Shown here in pieces: positions 35,408 to 44,276 of a stretch of 64,000 nucleotides of DNA (the first letter of the stretch is position 1; each line of letters begins with the position of its first letter). The notes below the pieces were generated by a model, which saw nothing but the letters and a program-made list of their open reading frames with translations, did not search any database and was not told the DNA's origin. The position numbers and the translations under genes were made by a program. The DNA is from Streptomyces sp. NBC_01231 (GTDB lineage: Bacteria > Actinomycetota > Actinomycetes > Streptomycetales > Streptomycetaceae), in the NCBI GenBank assembly GCA_035999765.1, contig CP108521.1, positions 6,510,001 through 6,574,000 of the forward strand, given 5' to 3'.

Positions 35408-35429
35408 ACGGCTGGGAGGAACTGGACAC

Positions 35430-36317
35430 ATGGCACTCCTGCTGGCCCTGCTGATGGGCCTCGCCGTCTGGGGCGTCTTCACCGGCATCCGCATGTACCG
35501 GGCGGAGGTGAAACTCCCCAGCGACCTGGTGCTGGCCCTGGAGGTCGGCGCCACCCGCACCGGCGCGGTCGACTCGCTGATCGACCGCCTCGGCATGCGC
35601 TACGCCCCCGCCGTCCTACGGCTGATGGGTCCCAAGCAGGTCGCGAAGTACCGCCGCAAGATCGACCTGGCCGGCAACCCCGGCGGCCTCACCATCGACC
35701 GCTACGCGGCGCGCCGCGCGGTCTACGGCTTCCTCGGCGGCGTCGGCTTCCTGGTGTTCCTGCTCCGCGGTGACCTCCTGGTGGCCCTGTTGCTGCTGGC
35801 GTTCGGCGCGTTCTGGACGGAGGTCGGGATCTGGTCGGCGATCAGGATCCGCAAGGACGTGATCGAGCGGACCCTGCCGGACTTCCTGGACGTCCTGGCG
35901 GTCGTGGTGAGCGCCGGTCTCGGTTTCCGGCAGGCACTGGACCGCGTCGCCTCGAAGTACGAGGGTCCCTGGGCGGACGAACTGCGCATCACGCTCCGCC
36001 AGATGGACCTCGGCATGAGCCGCCGCCAGGCCTTCGCGGAGCTGCGGCGCAGGAACGACTCCGAGCAGGTCGCGATGTTCGTGACGGCTCTCCAGCAGGG
36101 GGAGGAACTGGGGGCGCCGATCGTCGACACGCTCGTCTCCCTGGCGAAGGACATGCGCCGCACCGACGCCCAGAACGCCCGCCGCAAGGCCGCCCGGGCG
36201 GTCCCCAAGGCCACGATGATGATCACGACGTTCATGGTCCCGGCCACGATGATCCTGCTGGGGGCGGGGTTGCTGCTGGGGTCGGGGACGGACTTCGGCT
36301 CGATCACCGGTAAGTAG
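35430..36317 (+). CDS. tadC: Tad inner-membrane protein TadC (type II secretion F domain)
   Basis: The 295-residue protein has a membrane anchor at its N-terminus and a T2SSF domain with TLPDFLDVLAVVVSAGLGFRQALDRVASKYEGPW and QALQQGEELGAPIVDTLVSLAKDMR, followed by two C-terminal hydrophobic segments. It starts at ATG 35430 after GGGAGGAACTGG and ends 14 bases before the histidine kinase frame opens. Confidence 0.93.
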   Translation: MALLLALLMGLAVWGVFTGIRMYRAEVKLPSDLVLALEVGATRTGAVDSLIDRLGMRYAPAVLRLMGPKQVAKYRRKIDLAGNPGGLTIDRYAARRAVYGFLGGVGFLVFLLRGDLLVALLLLAFGAFWTEVGIWSAIRIRKDVIERTLPDFLDVLAVVVSAGLGFRQALDRVASKYEGPWADELRITLRQMDLGMSRRQAFAELRRRNDSEQVAMFVTALQQGEELGAPIVDTLVSLAKDMRRTDAQNARRKAARAVPKATMMITTFMVPATMILLGAGLLLGSGTDFGSITGK

Positions 36318-36331
36318 GGGGCGGGCGAGAG

Positions 36332-38200
36332 GTGAGGGTGAGCGCGCGGATGAGAGCGAGGGTGCGGGCGAGGACGGGGGCGGGGCACAGGCGCCGGGCG
36401 GCCGGGTGGGTGCACCGGCGCGGGCGCGGGCGTGGGCTCGGGCAGGGGCAGGGGCAGGGGCAGGGGCAGGGGCCTGGAGTGGAGACGGGGGTGGGGGCTG
36501 GGAGCGGCGGGCTGGGAGTGCCGGCGGAGGAGGGGCTCGCGGCGACAAGGGCGGACGGGTGCGTGGTGGCGCCTGGGGAGGGGCTTGCGGCGACAGCGCC
36601 GGGCGGGGGCGCGGTGGTGGCGGCGGGGCTTGCCGTAACGGCGCCGGACGAGGGCACGGGGGAAGGGCTCGCCGGGACAGCGCCGGACGAGGGCACGCGG
36701 GAGGGGCTCCCCGGGACAGCGCCGGGCGGGCTTGCGGTGGCGGCGGGGGACGGGCTCGCCATGACAGTGCCGGACAGGAGCGTGGTGGCCGAGGGGGACT
36801 GGCTCGCCGTACCAGCTGCTGACGGCCGCATGACCGCCGACGCCGATCAGTCCTCGCATCGGACTGCCGCCGCCAACGGTGTTCAACCGCCCCACGCGGC
36901 ACCGGCAGTTGACGGCCATCAGTCTCCGCCGGGGCCCCCGGCGGGTGAACCCGCGCCGCCCATCCCGCTTCAGGTGAACGCCCTCCAGGCCATGTGCCGC
37001 CAGGTCTTCGGCTTCCGCCTCGCGATGATCGCCCTGGCGGCCCCCGCCGCTCTCCTCAACGCCAGCCCCGGGCTGGGCGCCCGGCTGGTCGGCGCCGCCG
37101 TGGTCGTCACGTTCATGGGCTCGTACGTCCTCTTCAGGGACTGGGAACGCTTCGGCCCGCTGCTCCTGCGCCACCCCACCCTCCTGGCCGTGGACACCCT
37201 CTTCGGTTCCCTGCTCCTGATCTCGGCGGGTCCGGACACCACCCTCGCCTACGTCAGCGTCTGCACGCCTCTCCTCGCGGGCATCGTCTACGGCTGGCGA
37301 GGCGCGGCCGTCTTCGCCTCCCTCCAGTCACTGATCCTGCTGCTCGTCCAGGCCACACTGAAGGACGCCCGCGCCGAATTCACGGAAGCCCTTCTGCTGC
37401 CCGGCCTCTGCGTCATCACGGGAGCCGTCGGCTCCACCCTCCGCAACCTGATGCTCCGCTTCGGCACCGCCACACAGGCCCTGACCGCAGTCCAGGCCCG
37501 CCTGGCCGCGGCGGAGGCGGTGAGCGCGGAACGGGCCCGTCTCGCCCGGGAGATGCACGACTCCGTGGCCAAGACCCTCCACGGCGTGGCCCTGGCCGCG
37601 GACGGCCTGGCGAACTCGGCGGGCGCCCCCCGCATCGACCCGGACCTCATCAAGCGGCAGGCCGAACTCGTGGCCCGCTCGGCCCGCAGGGCGGCGGCCG
37701 AGTCCCGCGAACTCCTGGCCGACCTGCGCCGCGAATCGGACCTCGACCACACCGCCGACGTCCTCGCCGAACTGGCCGCCCGCACCCACGACTTCGGCGC
37801 CCGCACCGCGCTGCCGACCACCTACCACCCGACCGGTGACCGGACGGAGCAGCCGCCCCCGGTGCCGCCCGCCGTGGCCCGCCAGCTCCTCACCATCGCC
37901 ACGGAGGCCATGGAGAACGCCCACCGCCACGCCGCCGCGACCCGGCTCGACGTCCACGCGGGAATCCACGGCGACGTCCTCCGCATCAGCGTGTACGACG
38001 ACGGCCGCGGCCTCCCTCCGGACACGACCCTCGAAGAGCTCCGCCGCTCGGGCCACTTCGGCCTGGTCGGCATGGTCGAGCGAGCGGTATCGGTGGGCGC
38101 CGGCATCCGTATCGGCAAGGGCACACACGCCCAGGGCACGGAGGTCCTTCTGGAACTCCCCCTGGCAGCACCGCCCCCGGAGAATGGGAAAGCCCTGTGA
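36332..38200 (+). CDS. Sensor histidine kinase with long low-complexity N-terminus
   Basis: The C-terminal half is a NarL-type kinase: His409 in REMHDSVAKTLHGVAL (HisKA_3), the N-box in ATEAMENAHRHAAATRLDV, and DDGRGLPPDTT with GHFGLVGMVERA as ATP-lid. Five to six membrane segments lie before it (about 220-345). The first about 200 residues are Gly/Ala/Pro/Glu-rich repeats (units like EGLAGTAPDEGT) with no known fold. The GTG at 36332 follows a GGGCGAGAGG-type site; a later start (for example ATG 36829) may be the true one. It is encoded with the next-gene regulator inside the pilus locus. Confidence 0.82.
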   Translation: MRVSARMRARVRARTGAGHRRRAAGWVHRRGRGRGLGQGQGQGQGQGPGVETGVGAGSGGLGVPAEEGLAATRADGCVVAPGEGLAATAPGGGAVVAAGLAVTAPDEGTGEGLAGTAPDEGTREGLPGTAPGGLAVAAGDGLAMTVPDRSVVAEGDWLAVPAADGRMTADADQSSHRTAAANGVQPPHAAPAVDGHQSPPGPPAGEPAPPIPLQVNALQAMCRQVFGFRLAMIALAAPAALLNASPGLGARLVGAAVVVTFMGSYVLFRDWERFGPLLLRHPTLLAVDTLFGSLLLISAGPDTTLAYVSVCTPLLAGIVYGWRGAAVFASLQSLILLLVQATLKDARAEFTEALLLPGLCVITGAVGSTLRNLMLRFGTATQALTAVQARLAAAEAVSAERARLAREMHDSVAKTLHGVALAADGLANSAGAPRIDPDLIKRQAELVARSARRAAAESRELLADLRRESDLDHTADVLAELAARTHDFGARTALPTTYHPTGDRTEQPPPVPPAVARQLLTIATEAMENAHRHAAATRLDVHAGIHGDVLRISVYDDGRGLPPDTTLEELRRSGHFGLVGMVERAVSVGAGIRIGKGTHAQGTEVLLELPLAAPPPENGKAL

Positions 38201-38261
38201 CGAGGACGACGAGACCGAGACAACGACGAGATCGAGAACACCGAGAACACCGAGGACATCG

Positions 38262-39116
38262 ATGAGTGCGCCGACGACGCGTTCGAGGACCCCATCACCG
38301 CCCACCCCCGACTTACGGGTCGTCGTGGCCGACGACAACCCCGTGGTCCGAGCCGGCCTGACCGCCCTGCTCTCCGGCCGCGCGGACATCACGGTCGTCG
38401 CCGAGGCGGCCGACGGCCACGAGGCCTGCGAGGCTGCCCGGCACCACCGTCCCGACATCGTCCTCCTGGACGTCCGCATGCCCGGGCTCGACGGCATCTC
38501 GGCGCTCCCGTACCTGGTGGGGATCGCCCCGGTGATGATGCTGACGTACAGCGGGGAACCGGAGATCGTGGAGGAAGCCCTGCGACGCGGAGCCGACGGC
38601 TACCTCGTCCACGGCGAGTTCACCGCCGACCAACTGGTGACCGCCGTACGGGACATCAAGGACGGCCGCCCCCACTTCACGCCCACGGCGGCGGGTGCGC
38701 TGCTGAGCCGACTCCGTGCGTCAGGTACGACTGCATACGAAGTCCAACCTTCCGCTTCTTCTCATCAGCAAAGATTTGCGTTGGCCTCATCGGGCAACTA
38801 TCCCCTCCCGTGGATACCAACTCCGTCCAATTCTCCGGAAACCGCTTCACGAGTGCAACCAGATGTGCGACAGTCGTCGAGGTCGCGGTTCCAGCTCAGT
38901 TCGAGGGAGGCGGAGATCATGGACCTCATCGCGTCGGGGATGACCAACCAGCAGATCGCCGCCACGTGCTTCATCAGCGAGAAGACCGTCAAGAACCACA
39001 TCAACCGCATCTTCGCCAAGCTCACCAGCACCAGTCGCGCCCAGGCCACCGCCAAGTGGCTCACCACGGCAGTGGGTTCACACCGTGCACACCGTTCACA
39101 CCGAGGACTGGGGTGA
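38262..39116 (+). CDS. LuxR/NarL-family response regulator of the pilus locus
   Basis: The 284-residue protein has a receiver domain (acidic pair Asp24-Asp25, phosphorylation Asp70 in IVLLDVRMPGLDG) and a LuxR helix-turn-helix (LSSREAEIMDLIASGMTNQQIAATCFISEKTVKNHINRIFAKL). The conserved receiver Lys is replaced by His117 in GYLVHGEF, so phosphorylation signalling may be altered. A 60-residue linker between the domains is clearly lower in GC than the rest. The ATG at 38262 follows GAGGACATC. It probably acts with the kinase just upstream to control pilus genes, including the pilin gene 140 bases downstream. Confidence 0.88.
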   Translation: MSAPTTRSRTPSPPTPDLRVVVADDNPVVRAGLTALLSGRADITVVAEAADGHEACEAARHHRPDIVLLDVRMPGLDGISALPYLVGIAPVMMLTYSGEPEIVEEALRRGADGYLVHGEFTADQLVTAVRDIKDGRPHFTPTAAGALLSRLRASGTTAYEVQPSASSHQQRFALASSGNYPLPWIPTPSNSPETASRVQPDVRQSSRSRFQLSSREAEIMDLIASGMTNQQIAATCFISEKTVKNHINRIFAKLTSTSRAQATAKWLTTAVGSHRAHRSHRGLG

Positions 39117-39255
39117 CCTGTGCTGACACCAGGGGGGAGTCGCGGGGTTCGTCATTGGGCCCGGAATTGGGCCCAGGGGCCCTCGGCAGGACGGGGTGTT
39201 CCGTCGTACGTTGGGGCGATCGCTCGCCGATCGGCCGCCATCGGAGGGGAACACC

Positions 39256-39453
39256 ATGAGCAACTGGATCAACACCACCGCCGCGTACCTGCGCAACCGC
39301 GCCGCCCACAACGACAAGGGGCAGACGGCGGTGGAGTATCTGGGGATCATCGCCGTGGTGGTGGCGATCGTTTTGGCTATCACGGGGACGGACATCGGCA
39401 GCACGATCTACGACGCAATCACGTCAAAGATCGCCGAGGTCACCGGCGGCTGA
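39256..39453 (+). CDS. flp: Flp-type pilin
   Basis: The 65-residue protein is the major pilin candidate. It has a short basic leader, the prepilin motif GQTAVEYLGIIAVVVAIVLA and a short tail, the standard Flp layout with cleavage before the conserved Glu-Tyr-rich hydrophobic stretch. It starts at ATG 39256 behind GAGGGGAACACC. It is separated from the pilus assembly operon by the two-component genes and is coupled (CTGA) to the following TadG-like gene. Confidence 0.9.
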   Translation: MSNWINTTAAYLRNRAAHNDKGQTAVEYLGIIAVVVAIVLAITGTDIGSTIYDAITSKIAEVTGG

Positions 39454-40067
39454 AGCAGCGCCGCAGGCACGGCGACGCCGGGCAGGCCTTCCCCATCTAC
39501 ATCACGGTGGTGGCGGGTCTGCTCCTTCTCGCGTTCGCGTACCTCGCGGTCGGCCAGGCCGCGGCAAATCGGAACGGCGCCCAGACGGCAGCCGACGCGG
39601 CGGCACTCGCGGCGGCTCAGGAGACCCGGGATCAACTAGCAGGAAAGTGGGTTGAGGCGGTACTCGACCCGACCAAGTGGCAGGGCATCTTCGAAGGTAA
39701 CGCGCAGGGAGTCGACAACTCCTGTTGGCGGGCCTACCAGCTCGCTGCCCAGAATGACGCTGGCAACGTGCAGTGTGATCCGGAGGGGCTCCTGAGCTAC
39801 ACGGTCGCTCTCCAGACGAACAAGTCCGTGGGAGACTCCATCGTTCCCGGTACGGAGGACATTCGCTCGACAGCGTCCGCCACCGCCGTGATCGAGCCAC
39901 TCTGTGAGTTCGAGCTTCCTGGGGAGGACGCGGCGGACGATGTCCTTCCGCAACTCAAATGCGAGGACAAAAACTGGGATCCGGATCCGGACGACCCGGC
40001 CACGCTTCCGGAACCGGAGGACCTCTTCGACGTCCATCTGGCCGACGGACCAGCGAACGACGAATGA
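39450..40067 (+). CDS. TadG-like pilus assembly protein, probable CTG start
   Basis: The 205-residue product has a basic start, the membrane motif GDAGQAFPIYITVVAGLLLLAFAYLAVGQAAANR typical of TadG-like proteins, and an exported acidic domain. No ATG, GTG or TTG is in frame before this motif within a reasonable distance; the frame runs open from 39120 with only GTA and GTC valines. The CTG at 39450 overlaps the pilin stop as CTGA and has GAGGT about 8 bases upstream, so translation is probably coupled from CTG. A later GTG would delete the conserved motif. Confidence 0.75.
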   Translation: MKQRRRHGDAGQAFPIYITVVAGLLLLAFAYLAVGQAAANRNGAQTAADAAALAAAQETRDQLAGKWVEAVLDPTKWQGIFEGNAQGVDNSCWRAYQLAAQNDAGNVQCDPEGLLSYTVALQTNKSVGDSIVPGTEDIRSTASATAVIEPLCEFELPGEDAADDVLPQLKCEDKNWDPDPDDPATLPEPEDLFDVHLADGPANDE

Positions 40068-40083
40068 TGAAGGAAGCAGAGTG

Positions 40084-40665
40084 ATGAGCATGCGGTTCAC
40101 TGCGAAGGCCCGCAGGGGGATGGTCGCGTTGGCCGTCACGGCCGGACTGGCCGTCGGTGTGGCCGGGTGCAGCGGTGGCGATGGTGGTGACGAGAAGCCG
40201 GATGCACCAGCTTCCGCCTCGAAGGAGAGCGGGTCTCAGCCGAGTGCTCAGGAGGGGCAGTCGGACGAGCCCCTGGCCGAGTTGAAGGGCGAGGACGGAC
40301 TGCTGCTCCAAATCACCTCATCCGAGCGCGATGCCGGCGGGTTCGTCACGGTGAACGGCACCCTGAAGAACGACGGGGACAAGAGTGTTGTGGTTCCTGC
40401 CGCGGTGAGGGGCGAAGAGACCGAGATTGTCAGGAACGGCCGGTCCCTGGGTGGCGCCACTCTCGTCGACTCAAAGGGCAAGAAGCGGTACTACGTCCTC
40501 CGTGACACGGACGGTCGACCGCTGACCACGACAGGTTTCTCCACCATCAAGGGCGGTGACAGCCTGGCCGTGTTCATGCAGTTCCCGGCACCACCCACGA
40601 GCACCGCCGAGGTGGCTTTCCAGTTGCCGACCTTCGCTTCCGCCACCATCCAGATCTCCGGGTGA
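40084..40665 (+). CDS. Lipoprotein of the pilus locus
   Basis: The 193-residue protein carries a lipobox (LAVGVAGC, lipidated Cys29), a Ser/Ala/Glu-rich linker and a beta-rich domain (GGFVTVNGTLKNDGDKSVVVPAA ... GGDSLAVFMQFPAPP), which resembles telokin-like/DUF domains in Streptomyces lipoproteins. It is anchored outside the cell membrane. The ATG at 40084 follows AAGGAAGCAG; GTG 40081 and ATG 40090 are alternatives. It is 16 bases from the TadG-like gene and 7 bases from the OmpA-domain gene. Confidence 0.78.
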   Translation: MSMRFTAKARRGMVALAVTAGLAVGVAGCSGGDGGDEKPDAPASASKESGSQPSAQEGQSDEPLAELKGEDGLLLQITSSERDAGGFVTVNGTLKNDGDKSVVVPAAVRGEETEIVRNGRSLGGATLVDSKGKKRYYVLRDTDGRPLTTTGFSTIKGGDSLAVFMQFPAPPTSTAEVAFQLPTFASATIQISG

Positions 40666-40672
40666 GGCCCGC

Positions 40673-41302
40673 ATGACGTCCCGAACGGCCCCTCCCCGCC
40701 TCACCCTGATCGTCACCGCCGCCTCGGTCATGGCGGTCATCGCCACCGCCCCCGCCCACGCCGACCCCACCCCCAGCGTCCCCCCCGGCACCGAACCCAC
40801 CGCCTCCGCCCCCGTCACCGTGGACGCCAACGACCCGGACCTGAAGCTCCCCGAAGGCGGCACTCTCGCTGAACCGAAGGTGCTGGACATCAAGCAGGTG
40901 GTCGAGGACCAGGGCGGTGAGGAGCGCCGTGAGGACACGAACGCGGACGTGAAGTTCGCGCTTCAGGCCGAGGTGCTGTTCGGCAAGGACAGCGCGAAAC
41001 TGGGCGCCGAGGCGAAGGCCCGTATCTCCTCGATCGCGGAGGAGATCAAGACCCAGAACGCGACGCGGATCCGGGTGTTCGGCTTCACGGACGACCTCGG
41101 CTCCGCCGCCCACGGCGACGTGCTGTCCAAGAAGCGCGCCAACGCCGTACAGGACGTACTGGACCAGGAACTCAACGACCCCAACGTCACCTTCGAGGTC
41201 CGCGGCTACGGCGAGCAGTACCCGATCTCCTCCAACGCGACGGAGTCCGGCCGCAAGAAGAACCGACGGGTCGAGGTCTCCTTCCCTCGCACGGAGAGCT
41301 GA
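40673..41302 (+). CDS. Secreted OmpA-domain protein
   Basis: The 209-residue product has a signal peptide (about 1-30, APAHADP) and a C-terminal OmpA-like peptidoglycan-binding domain (FALQAEVLFGKDSAKLGAEAKARISSIAEEI ... IRVFGFTDDLGSAAHGD ... RVEVSF). OmpA domains bind peptidoglycan, so this may fix the pilus machinery in the cell wall. It is the last rightward gene of the locus and starts 7 bases after the lipoprotein. Confidence 0.9.
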   Translation: MTSRTAPPRLTLIVTAASVMAVIATAPAHADPTPSVPPGTEPTASAPVTVDANDPDLKLPEGGTLAEPKVLDIKQVVEDQGGEERREDTNADVKFALQAEVLFGKDSAKLGAEAKARISSIAEEIKTQNATRIRVFGFTDDLGSAAHGDVLSKKRANAVQDVLDQELNDPNVTFEVRGYGEQYPISSNATESGRKKNRRVEVSFPRTES

Positions 41303-41309
41303 ACTCCGC

Positions 41310-41744
41310 CTACGAGCTTTCCCCACCCTCCCCGCCTGTCCTGCCGGCCTCGCCCGCCCCACCCGCCCCTCCGTCCAGGTTTCTCTCCACCGTGACCCGC
41401 GCCCCCACCCGGACCCCCCACCCCGCCATCGCCCCGGCCGCCGCCTCCAGCACATGCCGGGACCGCAGTCGGGGCAGCCCCAGACGGCCCGGCTTCATGG
41501 TGCGCACGGCGAGGACCCTGAGGCCGCGGTCCAGATAGGCGACGTCGATGGGGATACGCATCCGAAAGGTGTGCACGCTGCCGGCGGGGGACAACAGCAT
41601 CGCCCCGATGACGCGGTCCCGCCCGAGCAGTCCCTTCGTACGGGCCCGGTAGGAGGTCGCGATCTCCAGGGGAACGGTCACCCGCTCCGCCCCGTCCCCG
41701 CCGTGCACCACCAGCCTGCCCCGCCCGTCGAGCCAGCGCCCCAC
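41310..41744 (-). CDS. DUF192 family protein
   Basis: The 144-residue protein has the DUF192 signature (VPLEIATSYRARTKGLLGRDRVIGAMLLSPAGSVHTFRMRIPIDVAYLDRGLRVLAV). It starts at GTG 41744 with a very strong GGGAGGTGATC ribosome binding site. DUF192 genes often sit beside Tad pilus loci in actinomycetes, in the opposite direction here. Biochemical role unknown. The C-terminal 25 residues are Gly/Ala/Glu rich. Confidence 0.85.
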   Translation of the reverse strand: MGRWLDGRGRLVVHGGDGAERVTVPLEIATSYRARTKGLLGRDRVIGAMLLSPAGSVHTFRMRIPIDVAYLDRGLRVLAVRTMKPGRLGLPRLRSRHVLEAAAGAMAGWGVRVGARVTVERNLDGGAGGAGEAGRTGGEGGESS

Positions 41745-41861
41745 GCGAGATCACCTCCCTGCGCCGCTTCGCAATGCCGCTTCGCAATACCGACCGAACG
41801 TATCCGAGTCTGGGACGGTGGTGGCGATTCGCCGTACCCGACCGAACGAGGTGACCGAGAC

Positions 41862-42473
41862 GTGCGAAAGATCGTCCTGATGATGTCGATCTCCCTCGAC
41901 GGCTATATCGAGGGCCCCGGCCAGGACATCTCCTGGCACCGCGTCGACGACGAAGTGCACCGGCACGCCAACGACACGGTCGCGAGGATGGGCGGGCTGC
42001 TGCACGGCCGGGTCATGTACGAGCTCATGGCCGGGTACTGGCCCACGGCCGACTCCGACCCCGAGGCCGGCCCGATCATGACCGAGTTCGCCGGTATCTG
42101 GCGGGACATCCCGAAGGTCGTCTACTCACGGACCCTGCGGCACGCCGACTGGAACACCACCATCGCGCGGGAGGTCGTCCCGGAGGAGGTGCGGGCGCTC
42201 AAGGAGCAGCCGGGCGGTGACCTCGGGCTCGGCGGGGCCGATCTCGCCGCCGCCTTCCTGCGACACGACCTCGTCGACGAGTTCCATGTCTACGTCCATC
42301 CCGTCCTCCTCGGCGACGGCAAACCCCTCTTCCCCCGCACCGACCCCCGCACGACGTCCCTCCGGCTCACCGAGTCCCGCACCTTCGGCAACGGTGTCGT
42401 ACTGCTGCGTCACGAGCGGCTTCAGCCGGAAGCGCGTCCGGACGTGCCGGGCACGTCCGAAGCGGGTAGGTAA
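41862..42473 (+). CDS. RibD C-terminal / dihydrofolate reductase-like family protein
   Basis: The 203-residue protein has the reductase pattern VLMMSISLDGYIEGPGQDISWH, GGLLHGRVMYELMAGYW, GGDLGLGGADLAAAFLRHDLVDEFHVYVHPVLLGDGKPLF. These proteins use NADPH; most have unknown substrates. It starts at GTG 41862 behind GAGGTGACCGAG. The flavin-dependent oxidoreductase gene begins six bases after its stop, so they form one transcription unit. Confidence 0.88.
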   Translation: MRKIVLMMSISLDGYIEGPGQDISWHRVDDEVHRHANDTVARMGGLLHGRVMYELMAGYWPTADSDPEAGPIMTEFAGIWRDIPKVVYSRTLRHADWNTTIAREVVPEEVRALKEQPGGDLGLGGADLAAAFLRHDLVDEFHVYVHPVLLGDGKPLFPRTDPRTTSLRLTESRTFGNGVVLLRHERLQPEARPDVPGTSEAGR

Positions 42474-42479
42474 GCCGCC

Positions 42480-43358
42480 ATGACCACTCTCGGAGCAGTG
42501 TTCCGCCCGCAGTTGCCGCCCGAAGACCTGCGATCCGTCGCCCGGCTCGCGGAGAGCGTCGGTCTGGAGGAGCTGTGGCTCTGGGAGGACTGTTTCCGTG
42601 AGGGTGGGATCTCGGCGGCCGCCGCCGCGCTCGCCTGGACCGAGCGGGTACGGATCGGGATCGGGCTGCTGCCGGTGCCGCTGCGGAACGTCGCCGTCAC
42701 CGCGATGGAGGCGGCCACCCTGCACCGGATGTTCCCCGACCGTGCCGTTCTCGCCCTCGGGCACGGGGTGCAGGACTGGATGGGCCAGGTCGGGGCGCGG
42801 GCCGAGTCCCCGCTGACCTTGCTGCGGGAGCATCTCGTCGCGCTGCGCGCCCTGTTGCGCGGAGAGCGGGTCACCACCGACGGGCGGTACGTCAAGCTCG
42901 ACGACGTCGCACTCGACTGGCCGCCGGCGGGTGACGGCGACATCCAGGTGCTCGCGGGCGCCACCGGCCCGCGCACGCTGCGACTGGCGGGCGAGGTCGC
43001 GGACGGCACCCTTCTCACCGCCTCCACCCCGCCCGACGGGGTGCGACGGGCACGCGCGCTCATCGACGAGGGGCGGGCCGTGGCGGGGCGGACCGAGCCG
43101 CACAAGCTCGTCGTCTATCTCCTCACCGCCACCGGACCGGACGCCGCCGCCCGGCTGCGTGCCGAGCTGACCGACGAGGGGGTGGGCTCCGTCCCGGACC
43201 TGGGAGTCGCCGGGGACGCGGGCGCCGTCGCCAAGGCCGTCCAGCGACTGGCCGAGGCGGGCGCGGACACGGTGGTGCTCCAGCCGACGGGCGACGAGCC
43301 GGACCCGGAGGGATTCGTACGGTTCACCGCGGAGGAAGTCCGGCCCTTGGTGCCGTGA
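42480..43358 (+). CDS. LLM-class flavin (F420 or FMN)-dependent oxidoreductase
   Basis: The 292-residue protein has the luciferase-like TIM barrel start (RSVARLAESVGLEELWLWEDCF), a WTERVRIGIGLLPVPLRNVA strand and DRAVLALGHGVQDWMGQVG, with IQVLAGATGPRTLRLAGEVADG near the end. In actinomycetes such proteins usually use F420. The substrate is unknown. It follows the reductase gene by 6 bases. Confidence 0.88.
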   Translation: MTTLGAVFRPQLPPEDLRSVARLAESVGLEELWLWEDCFREGGISAAAAALAWTERVRIGIGLLPVPLRNVAVTAMEAATLHRMFPDRAVLALGHGVQDWMGQVGARAESPLTLLREHLVALRALLRGERVTTDGRYVKLDDVALDWPPAGDGDIQVLAGATGPRTLRLAGEVADGTLLTASTPPDGVRRARALIDEGRAVAGRTEPHKLVVYLLTATGPDAAARLRAELTDEGVGSVPDLGVAGDAGAVAKAVQRLAEAGADTVVLQPTGDEPDPEGFVRFTAEEVRPLVP

Positions 43359-43445
43359 ATCCGGCCGAGACCGACCCGCCGCTGAGCCGCGTCCTGCCCG
43401 GAAAATCAGGAGCGGCCACCGACAACGCCCTGCGACGATCCGTCC

Positions 43446-44276
43446 ATGAGTCAGCCGCCCGTACAGCAGCCGCCCCTGAACCAGCTCCCCACGCCCCCGG
43501 AGCCCCGTACCTTCGAAGACCTCGTCGCCGAAGGCGCCGCCGTGCCCACCGAGGGGTGGGACTTCTCCTGGTTCGAGGGCCGGGCCACCGAGGCGCGGCC
43601 CTCGTGGGGGTACGCGCGGGCGATGGCCGGGCGCCTGGCGGGCGCGTCCGCGGCGCTCGACATCCACACCGGCGGAGGTGAGGTCCTCGACTTCGCTCTC
43701 GCCGCCGCCTCGAAGGCGCCCGTGCTCACCGCCGCCACGGAGGTCTGGCCGCCGAACGTGGCCAAGGCCACCGCCCTGCTCCGGCCGCGCGGCGTCGCCG
43801 TCGTCGCGACCGCGGACGACGCGCCGTTGCCCTTCGCGGACGCGACCTTCGACCTCGTCGTCAGCCGCCATCCGATCCGCCCGGACTGGCCGGAGATCGT
43901 CCGCGTGCTGCGCCCCGGGGGCACGTACTTCGCCCAGCACGTCGGTCCCTCCAGCGTCTTCGAACTCGTCGAGTACTTCCTCGGTCCGCAGCCGGACGCG
44001 TCCCGCAGCGACCGTCACCCGGACCGCGAGCGCGCCGGTGCGGTGGCGGCCGGACTCGAGATCGTCGACCTGCGCGCCGAACGGCTGCGCATGGAGTTCC
44101 ACGACATCGCGGCCGTCGTCCACTTCCTGCGGAAGGTGGTCTGGATGGTCCCCGGCTTCACCGTCGAGGCGTACGAGCCCCGACTTCGCTCGTTGCACGA
44201 GCAGATCGAGTCCGAGGGACCATTCGTCGCCCACAGCACCCGCCACCTCTTCGAGGCCCGCAGACCGGGCGAGTGA
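43446..44276 (+). CDS. SAM-dependent methyltransferase, class I
   Basis: The 276-residue protein has the nucleotide-binding loop SAALDIHTGGGEVLDFALA, the acidic post-motif ATEVWPPNVAKATALL and motif IV VVSRHPIRPDWPEIVRVLRPGGTYFAQH. It resembles SAM-dependent methyltransferases of the UbiE/11 group. The substrate is unknown. The ATG at 43446 lies 87 bases after the oxidoreductase stop. Confidence 0.87.
   Translation: MSQPPVQQPPLNQLPTPPEPRTFEDLVAEGAAVPTEGWDFSWFEGRATEARPSWGYARAMAGRLAGASAALDIHTGGGEVLDFALAAASKAPVLTAATEVWPPNVAKATALLRPRGVAVVATADDAPLPFADATFDLVVSRHPIRPDWPEIVRVLRPGGTYFAQHVGPSSVFELVEYFLGPQPDASRSDRHPDRERAGAVAAGLEIVDLRAERLRMEFHDIAAVVHFLRKVVWMVPGFTVEAYEPRLRSLHEQIESEGPFVAHSTRHLFEARRPGE

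Noticed and set aside
35616..36902. Proline-rich minus-strand open frame opposite the kinase N-terminus
   Set aside because: It mirrors the Gly/Ala-rich repeats of the plus-strand frame and has no start signal.
41862..44276. Biosynthetic gene cluster suggested by reductase, oxidoreductase and methyltransferase genes
   Set aside because: No synthase or core biosynthetic enzyme is near; these are common housekeeping-type accessory genes.
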